DNA from: Terebella lapidaria | Taxonomy: Eukaryota > Annelida > Polychaeta > Terebellida > Terebellidae | Direction: 5' to 3' | NCBI GenBank assembly: GCA_949152475.1 | Contig: OX424555.1 | Location: 21,532,868 to 21,596,867, forward strand | DNA length: 64,000 bases | Part shown: one piece after another, positions 24,076 through 37,400 of the stretch | Position numbering within the stretch: the stretch's first letter is position 1 | Layout: each line of letters begins with the position of its first letter | Made by a program: the position numbers and the translations under genes | The notes under the pieces: generated by a model | What the model saw: only the letters and a program-made list of their open reading frames with translations | Told to the model about the DNA's origin: nothing | Database searches by the model: none

Positions 24076-25263
24076 CACTAAAGATATTGGCTTGGATACA
24101 TTATAGGCATATGATGGCCTGCGTAGATTACGATTTTCAGCGATCTTTGTATTGGTTGGTTTGACATATCTCAGTAAACCAGCGACAAAGTCGCTACTTC
24201 GTTGGTGAAAATATAATGGGTTTTTTTTTTTTGCGTCTTTGATGAAATAACAGTAACATTACATTTAATGTATATTCGAAATTTCCCTAAAATCTCAGTC
24301 GCGTGTTTCTTTTTTTTTTACTGTAAACCTGATTATCCATTCTCAAGTATAATACAGCCTGTTCGGTGAAATGGATCTCATGGCTTGCAGCAGGTCGATA
24401 TGTCTGGTAGATATAAAAATATGGCAGTTTTTCGTGGAGATTGTCTGTGAATTGGCCAGCTCAGTAACCTGTACATACGTGACATCACAAGGGTCGATTA
24501 AGTTAATTAAGCTGGTAATTAAGCAATTAATCAAACCACTCAGTGTTCAACCAGTGGCAAATTGTATGTGCTAATTTACCGCGTAACTGGTACATTTTCA
24601 ACATACGTGAATAAAAACATAATCAGCGCTCAGTAACCTGTACGTATTGGTTGTCGGGGTCATGGTTACGCAGTGTATGTACCATTACGGCAGTGGGGTG
24701 TGGTTCACGGTTACACGGCATAACCATGATAGTCTCAAACGCATTATTATTTTATTATTTCATAATAATAATAAATGGTTCTCATATGGCGTTTTATCAA
24801 CGTTACACACATAATCGAAGCGTTTCATAATTTTGAATTTTGGATGTGTGAGAGTGGTCACTGCCAGGATACAAGTCGTTCTCAGAGGGGTCATTTATAT
24901 CTGTTCACAACATTTTTTGAGATGGGACCGCCATTTTCGTGTTATCCGAGTCACGGGCACACTGCAACCACGTCCATAACTCTTAAGCACACGACACGCA
25001 CTAGGACATGCTATGACCTGTGCTATGACCAAATAGGCGGGATATGCCATTCGTACACGTGTAAAGTTTCCTTACTGTTATTCCTGTGTCGTTTCTCGCA
25101 CAGTAATGGATCCATCGGCAGCTAAACCGTCTGTTCATATTCACATGTTTGGCTGATTATCGATAACCAAATGATCAGTAACTGGGTTTTTTTTAATTCC
25201 GCACGCAGACACAACTCAATGCCCTCAATATTCAGTACTCATTTGTTGGCGTCACTCAATGTG
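24076..25263. other. Intergenic, nothing recognised
   Basis: AT-rich DNA with T-runs near 24220 and 24310 and two related 20-bp stretches (CTCAGTAACCTGTAC) near 24459 and 24630. No coding exon is supported. Confidence 0.4.
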
Positions 25264-28200
25264 GTACTTCTGTGACACTTAAAAGTTAATAGACTAATTT
25301 TCGGACCTTAACTCAAAACTGTCTTTTTCTGCAAAATAGGTTGCAGTTATAACATATAAGCTTTTATTGAGAGCGAACAAGACATAGTGTAAGATATTTC
25401 CATGTGGTTACACCACCTCCCAAGCTCTGACAAAGTGATATTGGCAGGGGAAAACAATTCCAAATAAAAAAAAAATTCTGTAGTCTCAGAAAAATAGACT
25501 ACAAAACCAACTTTGCTTGATCAGATGGATAAATCAAGCATACATGCATGACAGTACTAGCGCCACTTTTCTTTTGTTTGTGCGCCACTGAGAGTTACCT
25601 CTGATTTGACCTAGTTCACGCTTGATTGGATCGAACATATATACGAGTAAGCTGGAATCGCATTGCATCAAGGGATACAAAGCACCGAGAATGTCGGTAA
25701 TGTGAACAAACTCTAAATATCTCCACCAGAAACTCGCAACGAAATCAATTGATAGGGCCGTCTGTTTGAGCATACAAGTGCAGATATATAACTGTTATGT
25801 TTTCTTCGTTCGATCAGAAAGGTATGGAAAAATCCATAACCTAATGCCAATATCACTTTCAAGATGAACAAATGAGCCACGGTTCGAAATGTCTCGCCCC
25901 TGAAAAAGATGTCAATCAAAATTGCTTCTTAAAAATTAAAATGTGTTTTATCTGGAAACACAAAACACATGATCACACTAATCATCCTACTATATAATGT
26001 TTATGTTGTAATACTGACCAGTGATTTTCAATGTGTTCTGTTCCTGACTGGATTTTTCCTGTATGTTGTATGCATTACTCTTTTTCTCCGTTGATCGGAG
26101 GTAGAATAAAATAAAATAAATATATAATTCACCGAAACTATATTCCGTTGTTTAGGTTTATCACACAGTAAGTAAGTCTTCTTACTTTACATCACCATGA
26201 TCACCAAATCGCCCAATTTCGTACTTCTGTGACACTTAAAAGTTAATAGACTAATTTTCGGACCTTAACTCAAAACTGTCTTTTTCTGCAAAATAGGTTG
26301 CAGTTATAACATATAAGCTTTTATTGAGAGCGAACAAGACATAGTGTAAGATATTTCCATGTGGTTACACCACCTCCCAAGCTCTGACAAAGTGATATTG
26401 GCAGGGGAAAACAATTCCAAATAAAAAAAAAAATCTGTAGTCTCAGAAAAATAGACTACAAAACCAACTTTGCTTGATCAGATGGATAAATCAAGCATAC
26501 ATGCATGACAGTACTAGCGCCACTTTTCTTTTGTTTGTGCGCCACTGAGAGTTACCTCTGATTTGACCTAGTTCACGCTTGATTGGATCGAACATATATA
26601 CGAGTAAGCTGGAATCGCATTGCATCAAGGGATACAAAGCACCGAGAATGTCGGTAATGTGAACAAACTCTAAATATCTCCACCAGAAACTCGCAACGAA
26701 ATCAATTGATAGGGCCGTCTGTTTGAGCATACAAGTGCAGATATATAACTGTTATGTTTTCTTTGTTCGATCAGAAAGGTATGGAAAAATCCATAACCTA
26801 ATGCCAATATCACTTTCAAGATGAACAAATGAGCCGCGGTTCGAAATGTCTCGCCCCTGAAAAAGATGTCAATCAAAATTGCTTCTTAAAAATTAAAATG
26901 TGTTTTATCTGGAAACACAAAACACATGATCACACTAATCATCCTACTATATAATGTTTATGTTGTAATACTGACCAGTGATTTTCAATGTGTTCTGTTC
27001 CTGACTGGATTTTTCCTGTATGTTGTATGCATTACTCTTTTTCTCCGTTGATCGGAGGTAGAATAAAATAAAATAAATATATAATTCACCGAAACTATAT
27101 TCCGTTGTTTAGGTTTATCACACAGTAAGTAAGTCTTCTTACTTTACATCACCATGATCACCAAATCGCCCAATTTCGTACTTCTGTGACACTTAAAAGT
27201 TAATAGACTAATTTTCGGACCTTAACTCAAAACTGTCTTTTTCTGCAAAATAGGTTGCAGTTATAACATATAAGCTTTTATTGAGAGCGAACAAGACATA
27301 GTGTAAGATATTTCCATGTGGTTACACCACCTCCCAAGCTCTGACAAAGTGATATTGGCAGGGGAAAACAATTCCAAATAAAAAAAAAAATCTGTAGTCT
27401 CAGAAAAATAGACTACAAAACCAACTTTGCTGATCAGATGGATAAATCAAGCATACATGCATGACAGTACTAGCGCCACTTTTCTTTTGTTTGTGCGCCA
27501 CTGAGAGTTACCTCTGATTTGACCTAGTTCACGCTTGATTGGATCGAACATATATACGAGTAAGCTGGAATCGCATTGCATCAAGGGATACAAAGCACCG
27601 AGAATGTCGGTAATGTGAACAAACTCTAAATATCTCCACCAGAAACTCGCAACGAAATCAATTGATAGGGCCGTCTGTTTGAGCATACAAGTGCAGATAT
27701 ATAACTGTTATGTTTTCTTTGTTCGATCAGAAAGGTATGGAAAAATCCATAACCTAATGCCAATATCACTTTCAAGATGAACAAATGAGCCGCGGTTCGA
27801 AATGTCTCGCCCCTGAAAAAGATGTCAATCAAAATTGCTTCTTAAAAATTAAAATGTGTTTTATCTGGAAACACGAAACACATGATCACACTAATCATCC
27901 TACTATATAATGTTTATGTTGTAATACTGACCAGTGATTTTCAATGTGTTCTGTTCCTGACTGGATTTTTCCTGTATGTTGTATGCATTACTCTTTTTCT
28001 CCGTTGATCGGAGGTAGAATAAAATAAAATAAATATATAATTCACCGAAACTATATTCCGTTGTTTAGGTTTATCACACAGTAAGTAAGTCTTCTTACTT
28101 TACATCACCATGATCACCAAATCGCCCAATTTCGTACTTCTGTGACACTTAAAAGTTAATAGACTAATTTTCGGACCTTAACTCAAAACTGTCTTTTTCT

Positions 28201-29090
28201 GCAAAATAGGTTGCAGTTATAACATATAAGCTTTTATTGAGAGCGAACAAGACATAGTGTAAGATATTTCCATGTGGTTACACCACCTCCCAAGCTCTGA
28301 CAAAGTGATATTGGCAGGGGAAAACAATTCCAAATAAAAAAAAAAATCTGTAGTCTCAGAAAAATAGACTACAAAACCAACTTTGCTTGATCAGATGGAT
28401 AAATCAAGCATACATGCATGACAGTACTAGCGCCACTTTTCTTTTGTTTGTGCGCCACTGAGAGTTACCTCTGATTTGACCTAGTTCACGCTTGATTGGA
28501 TCGAACATATATACGAGTAAGCTGGAATCGCATTGCATCAAGGGATACAAAGCACCGAGAATGTCGGTAATGTGAACAAACTCTAAATATCTCCACCAGA
28601 AACTCGCAACGAAATCAATTGATAGGGCCGTCTGTTTGAGCATACAAGTGCAGATATATAACTGTTATGTTTTCTTCGTTCGATCAGAAAGGTATGGAAA
28701 AATCCATAACCTAATGCCAATATCACTTTCAAGATGAACAAATGAGCCACGGTTCGAAATGTCTCGCCCCTGAAAAAGATGTCAATCAAAATTGCTTCTT
28801 AAAAATTAAAATGTGTTTTATCTGGAAACACAAAACACATGATCACACTAATCATCCTACTATATAATGTTTATGTTGTAATACTGACCAGTGATTTTCA
28901 ATGTGTTCTGTTCCTGACTGGATTTTTCCTGTATGTTGTATGCATTACTCTTTTTCTCCGTTGATCGGAGGTAGAATAAAATAAAATAAATATATAATTC
29001 ACCGAAACTATATTCCGTTGTTCATGTTTATCACACAGTAAGTAAGTCTTCTTACTTTACATCACCATGATCACCAAATCGCCCAATTTC
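25264..29090. repeat. Four near-identical tandem units of about 957 bp
   Basis: Units start (GTACTTCTGTGACAC) at 25264, 26221, 27178 and 28134; the last ends at 29090 after CAAATCGCCCAATTTC. Differences are only a handful of single bases, and unit 3 lacks one T (TTTGCTGATC), making it 956 bp. Each unit carries on the minus strand two overlapping open frames of 79 and 68 codons (for example 25773-25534 and 25919-25713), identical or nearly so between units. The products have hydrophobic stretches but match no family I know and may be non-coding. Extreme identity points to recent amplification, gene conversion or an assembly effect. Confidence 0.9.
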
Positions 29091-29670
29091 TGTCTCAAAT
29101 TGCATGAACTCTTGAAATCAATATGTGAATGCTTTACCCAAAATTTTCAACAGCAGAGTCCAGATGAGTCCCCCCCCCCATCCAGGAATGCATGAGAAAA
29201 ATATATGCGGAAACCAAAGGCACAAAAACCCTGCATCAGTATTAGCGTATTGCATGTATTTTAAATATTTCCAACGAAATACTCAGTAAGTCTACGTTCT
29301 TTGGTTAAAAGAATCATCTTCACCCAAAAACTTTAACTGAAATCCTCATTCGTTTAACATTGGCGGAATAAGTCCAGAATCATCAAATATTCATTAAAAA
29401 TGAAAGAAACAAAAAATCCCATACATAACTCATTATCGTGTTTACTTCAAAAACAATTGCTGGTAAAGTTACAAAAGAATTACACGAAAAACTCAACCAA
29501 AAACTATAACCGAATCCTCATTCATTCATTATTGGCCAAATTGGTGCTTCTGTGCTTCTGTTCAACTATGCTTCCATATCAGTGGCGTGTAGTGTTTATG
29601 TTCATGAGATGAAATATCGGAGTGCACATGTGCATGAAAAGATATCCTATAGTAAACTCACCAGAAGCCA
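29091..29670. other. Intergenic, nothing recognised
   Basis: AT-rich sequence between the tandem array and a minus-strand pseudogene; a short C-run lies at 29170-29178. No coding potential is supported. Confidence 0.4.
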
Positions 29671-30407
29671 TTAATTCTCCAGAGACCTGAGTTCTTCTTC
29701 CAGCTCCTGAAAAACATCCCATCCGTTCATTGGAAGGAGGGTCGCACCAGGAACGACCTCTGGGAATCTGCCATCGTCAAATTTGTTGCCACTCAAAATT
29801 TTCTGCTCTTGTATGATTTGCATGTCTCCTGCTTTGAGTTGTCTGTGGGCTTGTCTTGGTTGCTTTAACGGGGGAGAGCTTCAGAGCAGACCCTAAACTG
29901 TCGAGTTACGCAGTGCACTCTGGATGGCCGAGGTGGCGCGTCCGCACCCATCTTGGAGATACTCGACTAGGCCTACTTGTTTCATGCTTTCTCTGAGTCG
30001 TTCTTCCAGATCCAGATAAGAACCCGCTGTGTAATTATCGTCCATTGGTTTGGATGCCCTGGGTGGACACGTCGCTCCGACTGCTTCTGGACTGTTCTTC
30101 CATCTTGAATTCCTCCATCATTGTCGAACAGGCACGAACTACTGACATTGGTCTTCAGCGTCTTCAATTGTCTTCGCTAGCTGTTGCTGTCGCGTGTTTC
30201 ACCTTGTCAACGAAAACCATGTTTTGGGGTTCGGTTTCAACAGCACAGCAACTTGCCACTTTTGATGTTAACCCCTTTCTGTAGGATGCGTAGATTTTCA
30301 CTGCGGCTAATCCATGATCGCGGTACTGTATCAAAAGTCTCCTTTCCTCTCTTTCCTTCAGCCCAGATAGCTTTGTTGTACCCTTCTTCAGTCTTCGGCG
30401 AGGCCAT
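29671..30407 (-). pseudogene. Broken gene or retrocopy of unknown function (possible DUF4806-like C-terminus)
   Basis: On the minus strand from ATG at 30407: MASPKTEEGYNKAIWAEGKR and about 50 more residues, then a stop. After frame changes it continues with LAKTIEDAEDQCQ, then MMEEFKMEEQSRSSRSDVST. After another frame change it reads DDNYTAGSYLDLEERLRES and on to a stop at 29671-29673, ending NGWDVFQELEEELRSLEN. Two in-frame stops (NSTV*GLL*SSPP, about 29895) lie in this last part. The reading stays coherent without clear introns, which suggests a decayed intronless copy. The C-terminal LP..GWDVFQELEEEL vaguely resembles the start of DUF4806 domains of transposon-associated animal proteins. 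Function unknown. Confidence 0.5.
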
Positions 30408-30785
30408 GTTTCACATATTAGAAGCTGTGAGCAAAGACTTTACTTTCGTTGTTTCTACAACAAACGACATGAAATCCACCTGATAACAACCATTTGTTGT
30501 ATTTACAGTGCACCACCATAACTAACACAACATTCAATAATACAAGACTTCATGAGCAGTATCAGGAGCATTTAATGAAAACAAAATCAGTATCATTCTG
30601 TGCTGGTATTGTAGTTAATTCGCCTGCACTCACGTTCCGGTGCCGTACAGATTGGTCGTCCAGATTTCTTACTAGAAACTAAATCATATTTGCATGAGTT
30701 TGGGTGGGCATGGAGTATGAAACAAGTGGTATGTTTCCTCAAAAGGCAGCAGCAAGGCCTCTCATAAGTCATTTCTTCACCTTCA

Positions 30786-32020
30786 GTCCGATGACCTATT
30801 GCCATGGGGATGCTTCCGTCGTCGTCCGTCTACATTTTTATCTTTAACATTTATGATCGAATCTTAACACCTTAAACTAGTTTGAGAGAGTTATTTTTTA
30901 GTTTATGACTTTCGCAATTTTTTTTTCAAAATAGCAGCCATTTTCGACAAAAAATACGACCAATTTCTGACTCTGGCTGCTATTATTTTCAGAAACTGTT
31001 CAGACCGTTTTGAGATTTGAGTTTCAAAAGATTCTCCTTGTATACCTCTGTAATGTGTATACGTTTTGTTGTCCTTGAATCGCTGGTCTGCGCGTGGCGG
31101 CCATTTTGATTTTTTCGACGGGTCCCAAATGGGACTTTCCCATGTTAAATTTCCCTATGCTTTATCATGGCACACATTATTGCTGAAATCTCACTTAATA
31201 TTGGCCTTAGAGATTAGGAATCAATTGTGCACATATAGGAAAAGATATATGCTGAATATTCTTGTGACCTTGAATTTGACCTTTGAATTAAGTTTCAAAG
31301 CCCTGGGTCAAAATGGCTAATATCTTTGCTGAAATGGCACACATTATTGCTGAAATCTCACTTAATATTGACCTTAGAGATTAGGAATCAATTGTGCACA
31401 TATAGGAAAAGATATATGCTGAATATTCTTGTGACCTTGAAATGGCTAATATCTCGCCTATCATTGACGTTACAGCTCAGGAATCAACTGTGATATAGAT
31501 TGTAGACATGATAAATGCTGAATATTCTTATAACATTGAACTTCATTTTTGAACTTAGTTTCAAGGTCAGCGCACAAAATGGCTAATATCTCATTTATTA
31601 TCGACTTCACAGCTTAGGCATCAATCGTGAACATATAGGAAATATATGCGGAATATTGTCGTGATTATGAATTTGACCTTTGGTCTCATTTTCAAGGTCC
31701 CAGGACAAAATGGGTAGTGTCTCATTTATTATCCACTTCACCACTTGAGGAGCAATTGTGGACATACAGGAAATGATATATGCCGAATACTCTGATGACC
31801 TTTAATTTGACCTTTAACTTCATATTCCAGGTCACAGGAAAATTTTGTTGTTTTATGATTGAAATTACAATCAATAATTGTGGACATATAGGGAATGATA
31901 AACGCTGATTATTCTCATGACTTCGAGTTTAACAAGTGACCTTATCCAAGGTCACGGAACAAAATGGCTAATATCTAACACATGAAACATATATCGTTCA
32001 ATAACCTTTCTTAGCCTTTG
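30786..32020. repeat. Dispersed repeat with internal degenerate tandem units, copy 1
   Basis: Shares start (ACCTATTGCCATGG ... GTCGTCCGTC), interior and end (ACCTTTCTTAGCC) with 50530-52300. The interior is a series of degenerate units of roughly 110-130 bp containing GACCTTGAATTTGACCTTTG, CAAAATGGCTAATATCT and TTAGGAATCAATTGTG. It is non-coding. Its density of TGACCT/AGGTCA half-sites is noted separately. Confidence 0.75.
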
Positions 32021-32433
32021 GACAATTTGTTTTCTCTGTATGAGAGCGAATGAATTTTCAGGGGCCATATATAATAGTCTTTCAGAACAGCCGAGATGTA
32101 GGTCTTGAGCGCTTTGTACTTCTTAGTGAATTTACTGTTCTCTGTTTCGGCGAATCTTTTACACACTCGCTGATTTAGGTTGATCCCGATGTGGACGTAC
32201 TTCTTCAGAGCTTGCATTAGGTTTTCGAAAGGGAATGCGGAAAATTCGTGGATGTCGATAAATATTGAAGATCTTCGGGTAGATGCCACACATGTACGCT
32301 GTAATCCAAAAAAGTTGCACCCGAGTACGGATAGTGCATCTCGAATGAACTCGAGGGTTAGTTCCGTGTAAAATTGAGGTACCTCAATAGGTAGATCGCC
32401 GTCCATTTGTTTAAAGCTGAAGTACAACATCAT
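32011..32433 (-). CDS. Hypothetical ORF, 140 codons, uncertain
   Basis: An intact minus-strand frame starts with ATG at 32433 and overlaps the edge of the dispersed repeat at its 3' end. The product (PQFYTELTLEFIRDALSVLG ... KKYVHIGINLNQRVCKRF) has ordinary globular composition and no family I recognise. It could be a transposon exon or a chance ORF. Confidence 0.25.
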   Translation of the reverse strand: MMLYFSFKQMDGDLPIEVPQFYTELTLEFIRDALSVLGCNFFGLQRTCVASTRRSSIFIDIHEFSAFPFENLMQALKKYVHIGINLNQRVCKRFAETENSKFTKKYKALKTYISAVLKDYYIWPLKIHSLSYRENKLSKG

Positions 32434-33345
32434 TTACATCTTTTTCCATCGGTTCCTTTGACACCTTTGAGAGCCAATGACAGTTTTTGCAAGACGAACT
32501 GCGCATGCGCACGTGAATGAAATTCGGGAGTAGATGAGACCGAGTTCATGACCATAAGAAGCCCCATTGAGATTCGCATCTTGTCAAATCGTGAAACTCG
32601 TTACAAAATGACTGGTAAATATTAGTTATTCAATTATCGATTTCTCAAGAATGTAATCAAGCGCTTGGTCGTTTGGTACAAACGATCGGCCATCGATATA
32701 ATCGCTGATTGAATCCAACACTATGTAATGCATGACATATCTCTGTGTCATTACGATAACCTTACATTCGTGTTTGTCATTTACTACACATGTCTGTGTA
32801 TCCCACCGAAAAATGAGGAACAATTAAATTCCGACACATACGAAAGTCCGATATGCATAAAGTCACCTCCAAAAGTTCTGGCCCACTTTAAAATTTTGAG
32901 TTTTTTTCCCCATTGTATGCCACGTTTGAATGTGTTTACAGTTGAACACAGTCATGAGTGTAATTTATATATGTGCCAATGTGACACAAAGTATTTTAGA
33001 AGTCTTTCTAAGAATTTAAAATGTATAATTCAACAATTGTGGAAAGTTGAATCAATTTTGCACTAATTTTCAACAGAAGTTAATCTTTTCATGAATATGG
33101 TAACCATGTTCATAACATCATAAAGGGCAAATCAAAAAAAAAATAACAAACTGATATCTATATGACACAGCTCACACAAACTTTGGTCATTTTCGACACA
33201 TCTTATGACTGCCTCGAGTCTGGATACAAGCCCGATCCGGGCTGGCATGAATCACACCAAGTCCTCACACCTCTTCCTGGAAACTCAGTTCCCAAAACCA
33301 TGGTTGTGGCTTCCTAGTTTTGCTAGGTTGGACCTCTGACTTTGA
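32434..33345. other. Intergenic, nothing recognised
   Basis: AT-rich DNA with chance ORFs only; no repeat ends or exon signals are recognised. Confidence 0.4.
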
Positions 33346-33772
33346 GGCCTAAAAAAAGATTTTCTGTTTCTCGTCCCCGCCCGCCTGTGTTCAAAAGCAG
33401 CCACCCGGATTTTTTTATTTGCGAAAAAATAAAAAGTGTTCCCGCCCCTAAATCAAACCTATATAAATGAAATCATTAAAGTCATGTGTTACACTTTACT
33501 TCAATTCAAAAGGCTTGATTTATTTGGGCTTGAATGCGTCTCTGCGCAAGTGTTTTTTAATCAATTAGTAAATCAAATTTATTTTCATATGTGTGAAATG
33601 TCGTCCCAACAAAAATAAAAAATAAAAAGTGCCTCTCTACCCAATTTTCTCTCGAGCTGAGGACGGTATTTTTTGCAAAATAAAAAATGAAAAATAAAAA
33701 ATAAAAAGTCCCTCCTTACCCAGTTTTGAAAAAAAAGGAGGACGAGAAACAGAAAATTATTTTTTTTAGGCC
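33346..33772. mobile_element. MITE, 427 bp, flanked by TGA
   Basis: Terminal inverted repeats: GGCCTAAAAAAAGATTTTCT + GTTTCTCGTCC at 33346-33376, reverse complemented at 33741-33772 with small differences. TGA is present on both sides (33343-33345 and 33773-33775), a possible 3-bp target duplication. The interior is AT-rich with AATAAAAA-type runs and no ORF. It sits at the 3' edge of a Tc1-type relic on the minus strand. Confidence 0.75.
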
Positions 33773-33789
33773 TGACCTTTGAGAGATTT

Positions 33790-34490
33790 GACCAATATTT
33801 GCCCACAGGATCTGGATGACGCTCAGATCCGGACTTTGTGTTGGCCATTGTGGCACTGATGCCGTTCGACTCTTCTTCCTCCCACCAACCAGACAAAGAG
33901 CAATGGCAGGGTGTGCCATCATCTTGCAGTGTTTTGGGCCCTGTACTCGAGCACGAGTGCTGATGACACCAGGCTGTCACCGAGGATGCCCTTGAATGTG
34001 CCGTGTCCTTTTGAACATGCTGATTGTGTGGAGCGGACTGACCCCTCTGCATGACATGCATTTCCTGACCCCAAACCTTGACACAACCACCACCAAATTT
34101 TACTGGTTCGGCAGCGTTGCCCTGTGGAAGGTACTCTTTCCCAGCTCTGTGGTGGACGTGGACCCCTATTAATGGAGTAGAGGTTGAAATTGGAATCGCC
34201 AGTGAATAAAGCCACTGACCAAACCACTCACGTCCAAACGTCGTAATGACGACAGGAGTCGAGCCTCAGCTGTTTGGCTTTGGAGTGAGGTTAGGCTTCC
34301 TTCTGGCCACTCTGCCATTCAAACCGGCTGTTTGCAGAGGTTGGTGCACTCTTGTTCGAGAAGCATGGACACCATGATCGCTACAATGTGCCCTAAAATC
34401 ACTGCTTGCAGTGACGTACCAGAACTTGGTCATCCCTCGCAGTGCGTACAGCTGGTGTTTCCGATCTTGGGCGGTCTCCAACATCTCCCG
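33790..34490 (-). pseudogene. Tc1/mariner-type transposase relic
   Basis: Read on the minus strand: a helix-turn-helix region ending AGLNGRVARRKPNLTPKPNS (34330-34266), then DSNFNLYSIN...PRPPQSWERVP, FGGGCVKVWGQ and HNQHVQKD in different frames. This order matches Tc1 transposases, where the second catalytic Asp sits in the (S/T)DES.F segment. Multiple frameshifts make it non-functional. No flanking inverted repeats were recognised. Confidence 0.6.
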
Positions 34491-37400
34491 TTCCTGTGAT
34501 TCAGGCTATAACAAGCCTCACTATCTTGCAGGAGTGTCCATCTTTGGCTGCTATAGCCCTCCGGCTCTTTCCGTGATGTTGAAGTCCGCATATCTGGATC
34601 GCTCGAATCCGGTAAGCTCAGCCTGGTCAGGAACACGTTGCACTGTGAATTTGTGAAATCCACTGATTTGTGTGCATAATCTTGTGTTGGCGTCTTGAAT
34701 ACTGTGATTTACTCTACTTTCAACATTCTTACATTGAAAGTCACAGATGGGGCATTTTATTGTTTCATATGGGAACAGAAGGTATGCTTCTTCATCATAT
34801 TCATAAATGCCAATTATATATTACGCTTCTGTTTATGAATATCGTGGCCAGAACACAATGCTCATCGCATGAGAAATCCTGTGTGTGGGCCCAAACTTTT
34901 GGAGGTAACTGTAGACAATTAAAAGTAATGTAATCTCAATATATGCCAAAGTTTTTATTCACTACTTGCATACATTCTCAATCCACTGATACCATTATGT
35001 ATAAGTATTTACAAATTAATAAAAAAAAATAATAACTCCATCACATCTGACAGTGACTCAGTTTCTGGGACTTAAAAAGGAACTTTTGACCAGGACACAT
35101 CTTCAGATCATACTAGTATATCATAATGCATACATATTCAAACATATTGTATATTACCGGATGTGTACATCATTCAGTCGCTCGGACTTCTTTTTGACCA
35201 GACTCAGTGAGAAGGCAAGATTTATATTCATAACGCATTTTTCATGCGATGTATGACTTAGAATTCTTCACAGGGGAGTCAAACGACAGCTTTCTAACTT
35301 TCTACCGGCAACTACCGACTCGTATAGCCAAATTTCGAGAAGATGACCATCTACGCCATGTCGTCAACATGGTCTATGGTCATGTTAAGTTTCAGCCTCG
35401 AACGTTATCTTGGTATATTTGGGTATTCGATTTTGTTTACAATCGATCAGGAATCGATCAGGATTTGTTCTAACTTCGGACCGAAAAACACATTGGATTG
35501 TATTATACGCAAACACACTGTTCTCACCGCTAGCTTCACCGTGATAAAAGCAATCAGCTACACAAATTCGTATGTGAACAAAGAAATTATATGAATGGGC
35601 TAACGAATGAATGGCCAACGAATGGGCTAATGAATGAATGGCCATTTTTTCAAGTTTTTGAGCTAAATATAGAACTTGTAGGAAATTGCCGTTCGACTCT
35701 CAGGTGACCCATGTCAAGTTTCTGTCATGACTTTATCTGCCATGGAATTTCATGGATTTCCCGGTCATGTGATAAACTTTTGCTTCACGGAATTAAAGTG
35801 ATAGAAGCCAACACCCTTTTGTTTGTTGAAAAAAACACCGAATTTGTATAAGAAGCGTGAGTATTGTCGGTTCCCTTTTTCTGGTGTATATCATTAGACA
35901 GACGACAAGCAATACTGTTGTTTGATTGTTAGTAGAATGTGCAGCAAAAAAGAAAAACTCACAATAGACAACAGTTCTTGGATGACAAATATTATGATTG
36001 GAGCATTATTATTTCCAATGAGACTTGAATTTCGTCTAAGGCGCCTCAGGGCAAAGTATAGTAATTAAATTGGCCATTCAACTCAATGCTAAATGGTCTC
36101 ATTTTGGTGATCCATAACACCTTTCCAAAAAAAAATCCCAGCCTAACCTTTATGCTAGTTTTATCAATTGATGTATTGGACATCGCGTGATAAGCATGAA
36201 TATATTTGACGACACATGGGATTTTTTGCTATTCTGCCTCGAATGGACCCGGGGTAAAAATACCTCAAATTATGGGTGGTGATGGCCATGCAAAACCCCT
36301 TCGCTTCCCCAGCTCCTGAGAAGAACGACAACATGATATTGCCTTGAAAACTGGGTCATTATTTCACAGCAGGGTATTCTTTCACGTGAATATACACGCG
36401 TCCTGAAATCTGGCATGAAAAAATATACGAGGTGATGTTTCACAAAGGTTTCCCTTTAAATTGCCTGAGTGAGGTGAACGCTCGCTGATTGGCTGAACGG
36501 ATTACTGTCCTGTGGCCTTAATATATAGGCGTATCTGAGATATATCAATTCTATTTTGTCAGTAGGTAACATTAAAAACGAAATAAAAACCTGATATCAC
36601 GATCCATTTCTCTGTTTCAGCCTATTGAATACATAGGTTATATGTGCTGGAAATGGCCAATCTGCCAAATTCTTAGAATTAAAATTGTTGAAAACTCATT
36701 GAGTTTTCATGCTAAAGCCTTGAAAATTTCAGGATGAGTATAGATTATAAGTGCAATTAGTATCATGACGTTGACGTTTGATCAATCGTTGGTACAGTTT
36801 ATTGGCAGTTTGGATTATTCAGTAAAGTAAGATTAAAGAAAAACGTATATTTATCACACTAAAAACGGAAAATTACCTATAGAATTCAGGTGAAAGGTAA
36901 TAAACCACTAATAATTCATTTAGAGAGTCCATAATATCAAGGGATTATGATCTGTATGCGAACTTGTCTCTAGACTGATGTTGGGGTCAGGGAGGCTGCT
37001 TACGATAAGCGTCAGCTGCGGAATAAGGCCGGTCTGAATACTTGTAATCTGGCACAGTGGTGGGCATCTCGTAGGCTCTGACACCTGTAAAAGCCTGAAC
37101 TATTGAAAGGCATCAATGTCACTAATATTGTGCAAACAAAGTGTAACAACAAGTCATAATTTTGTCGCTGAGCATAGTAAGAACATTTTTGTATGCCGAC
37201 CGACCATGTAATTTAAGTGTAATCCACAATTTTCCCCCTATCCAACCCAAACATGGCAAATGAACATTGAATTGGGTCGGGAACCTCCAACAGTTACCTA
37301 GTTCAACAAATTATGACTTTTTTTGCACTCCCAGGCCACGCGGAGTGAAAATTGAGTGTTTGGTTAAGGGCAAAGTATGTTAATAGGTTTTCCCAAGTTT

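Noticed and set aside
25534..28789. Minus-strand ORFs of the 957-bp units as a membrane-protein gene family
   Set aside because: Hydrophobic but unrecognised, short and overlapping; identity of the ORFs simply follows identity of the repeat, so it is no evidence for coding.
36960..37100. GC-richer stretch resembling a structured RNA or exon
   Set aside because: No tRNA boxes, snRNA features, splice-bounded frame or clear pairing could be found by eye.
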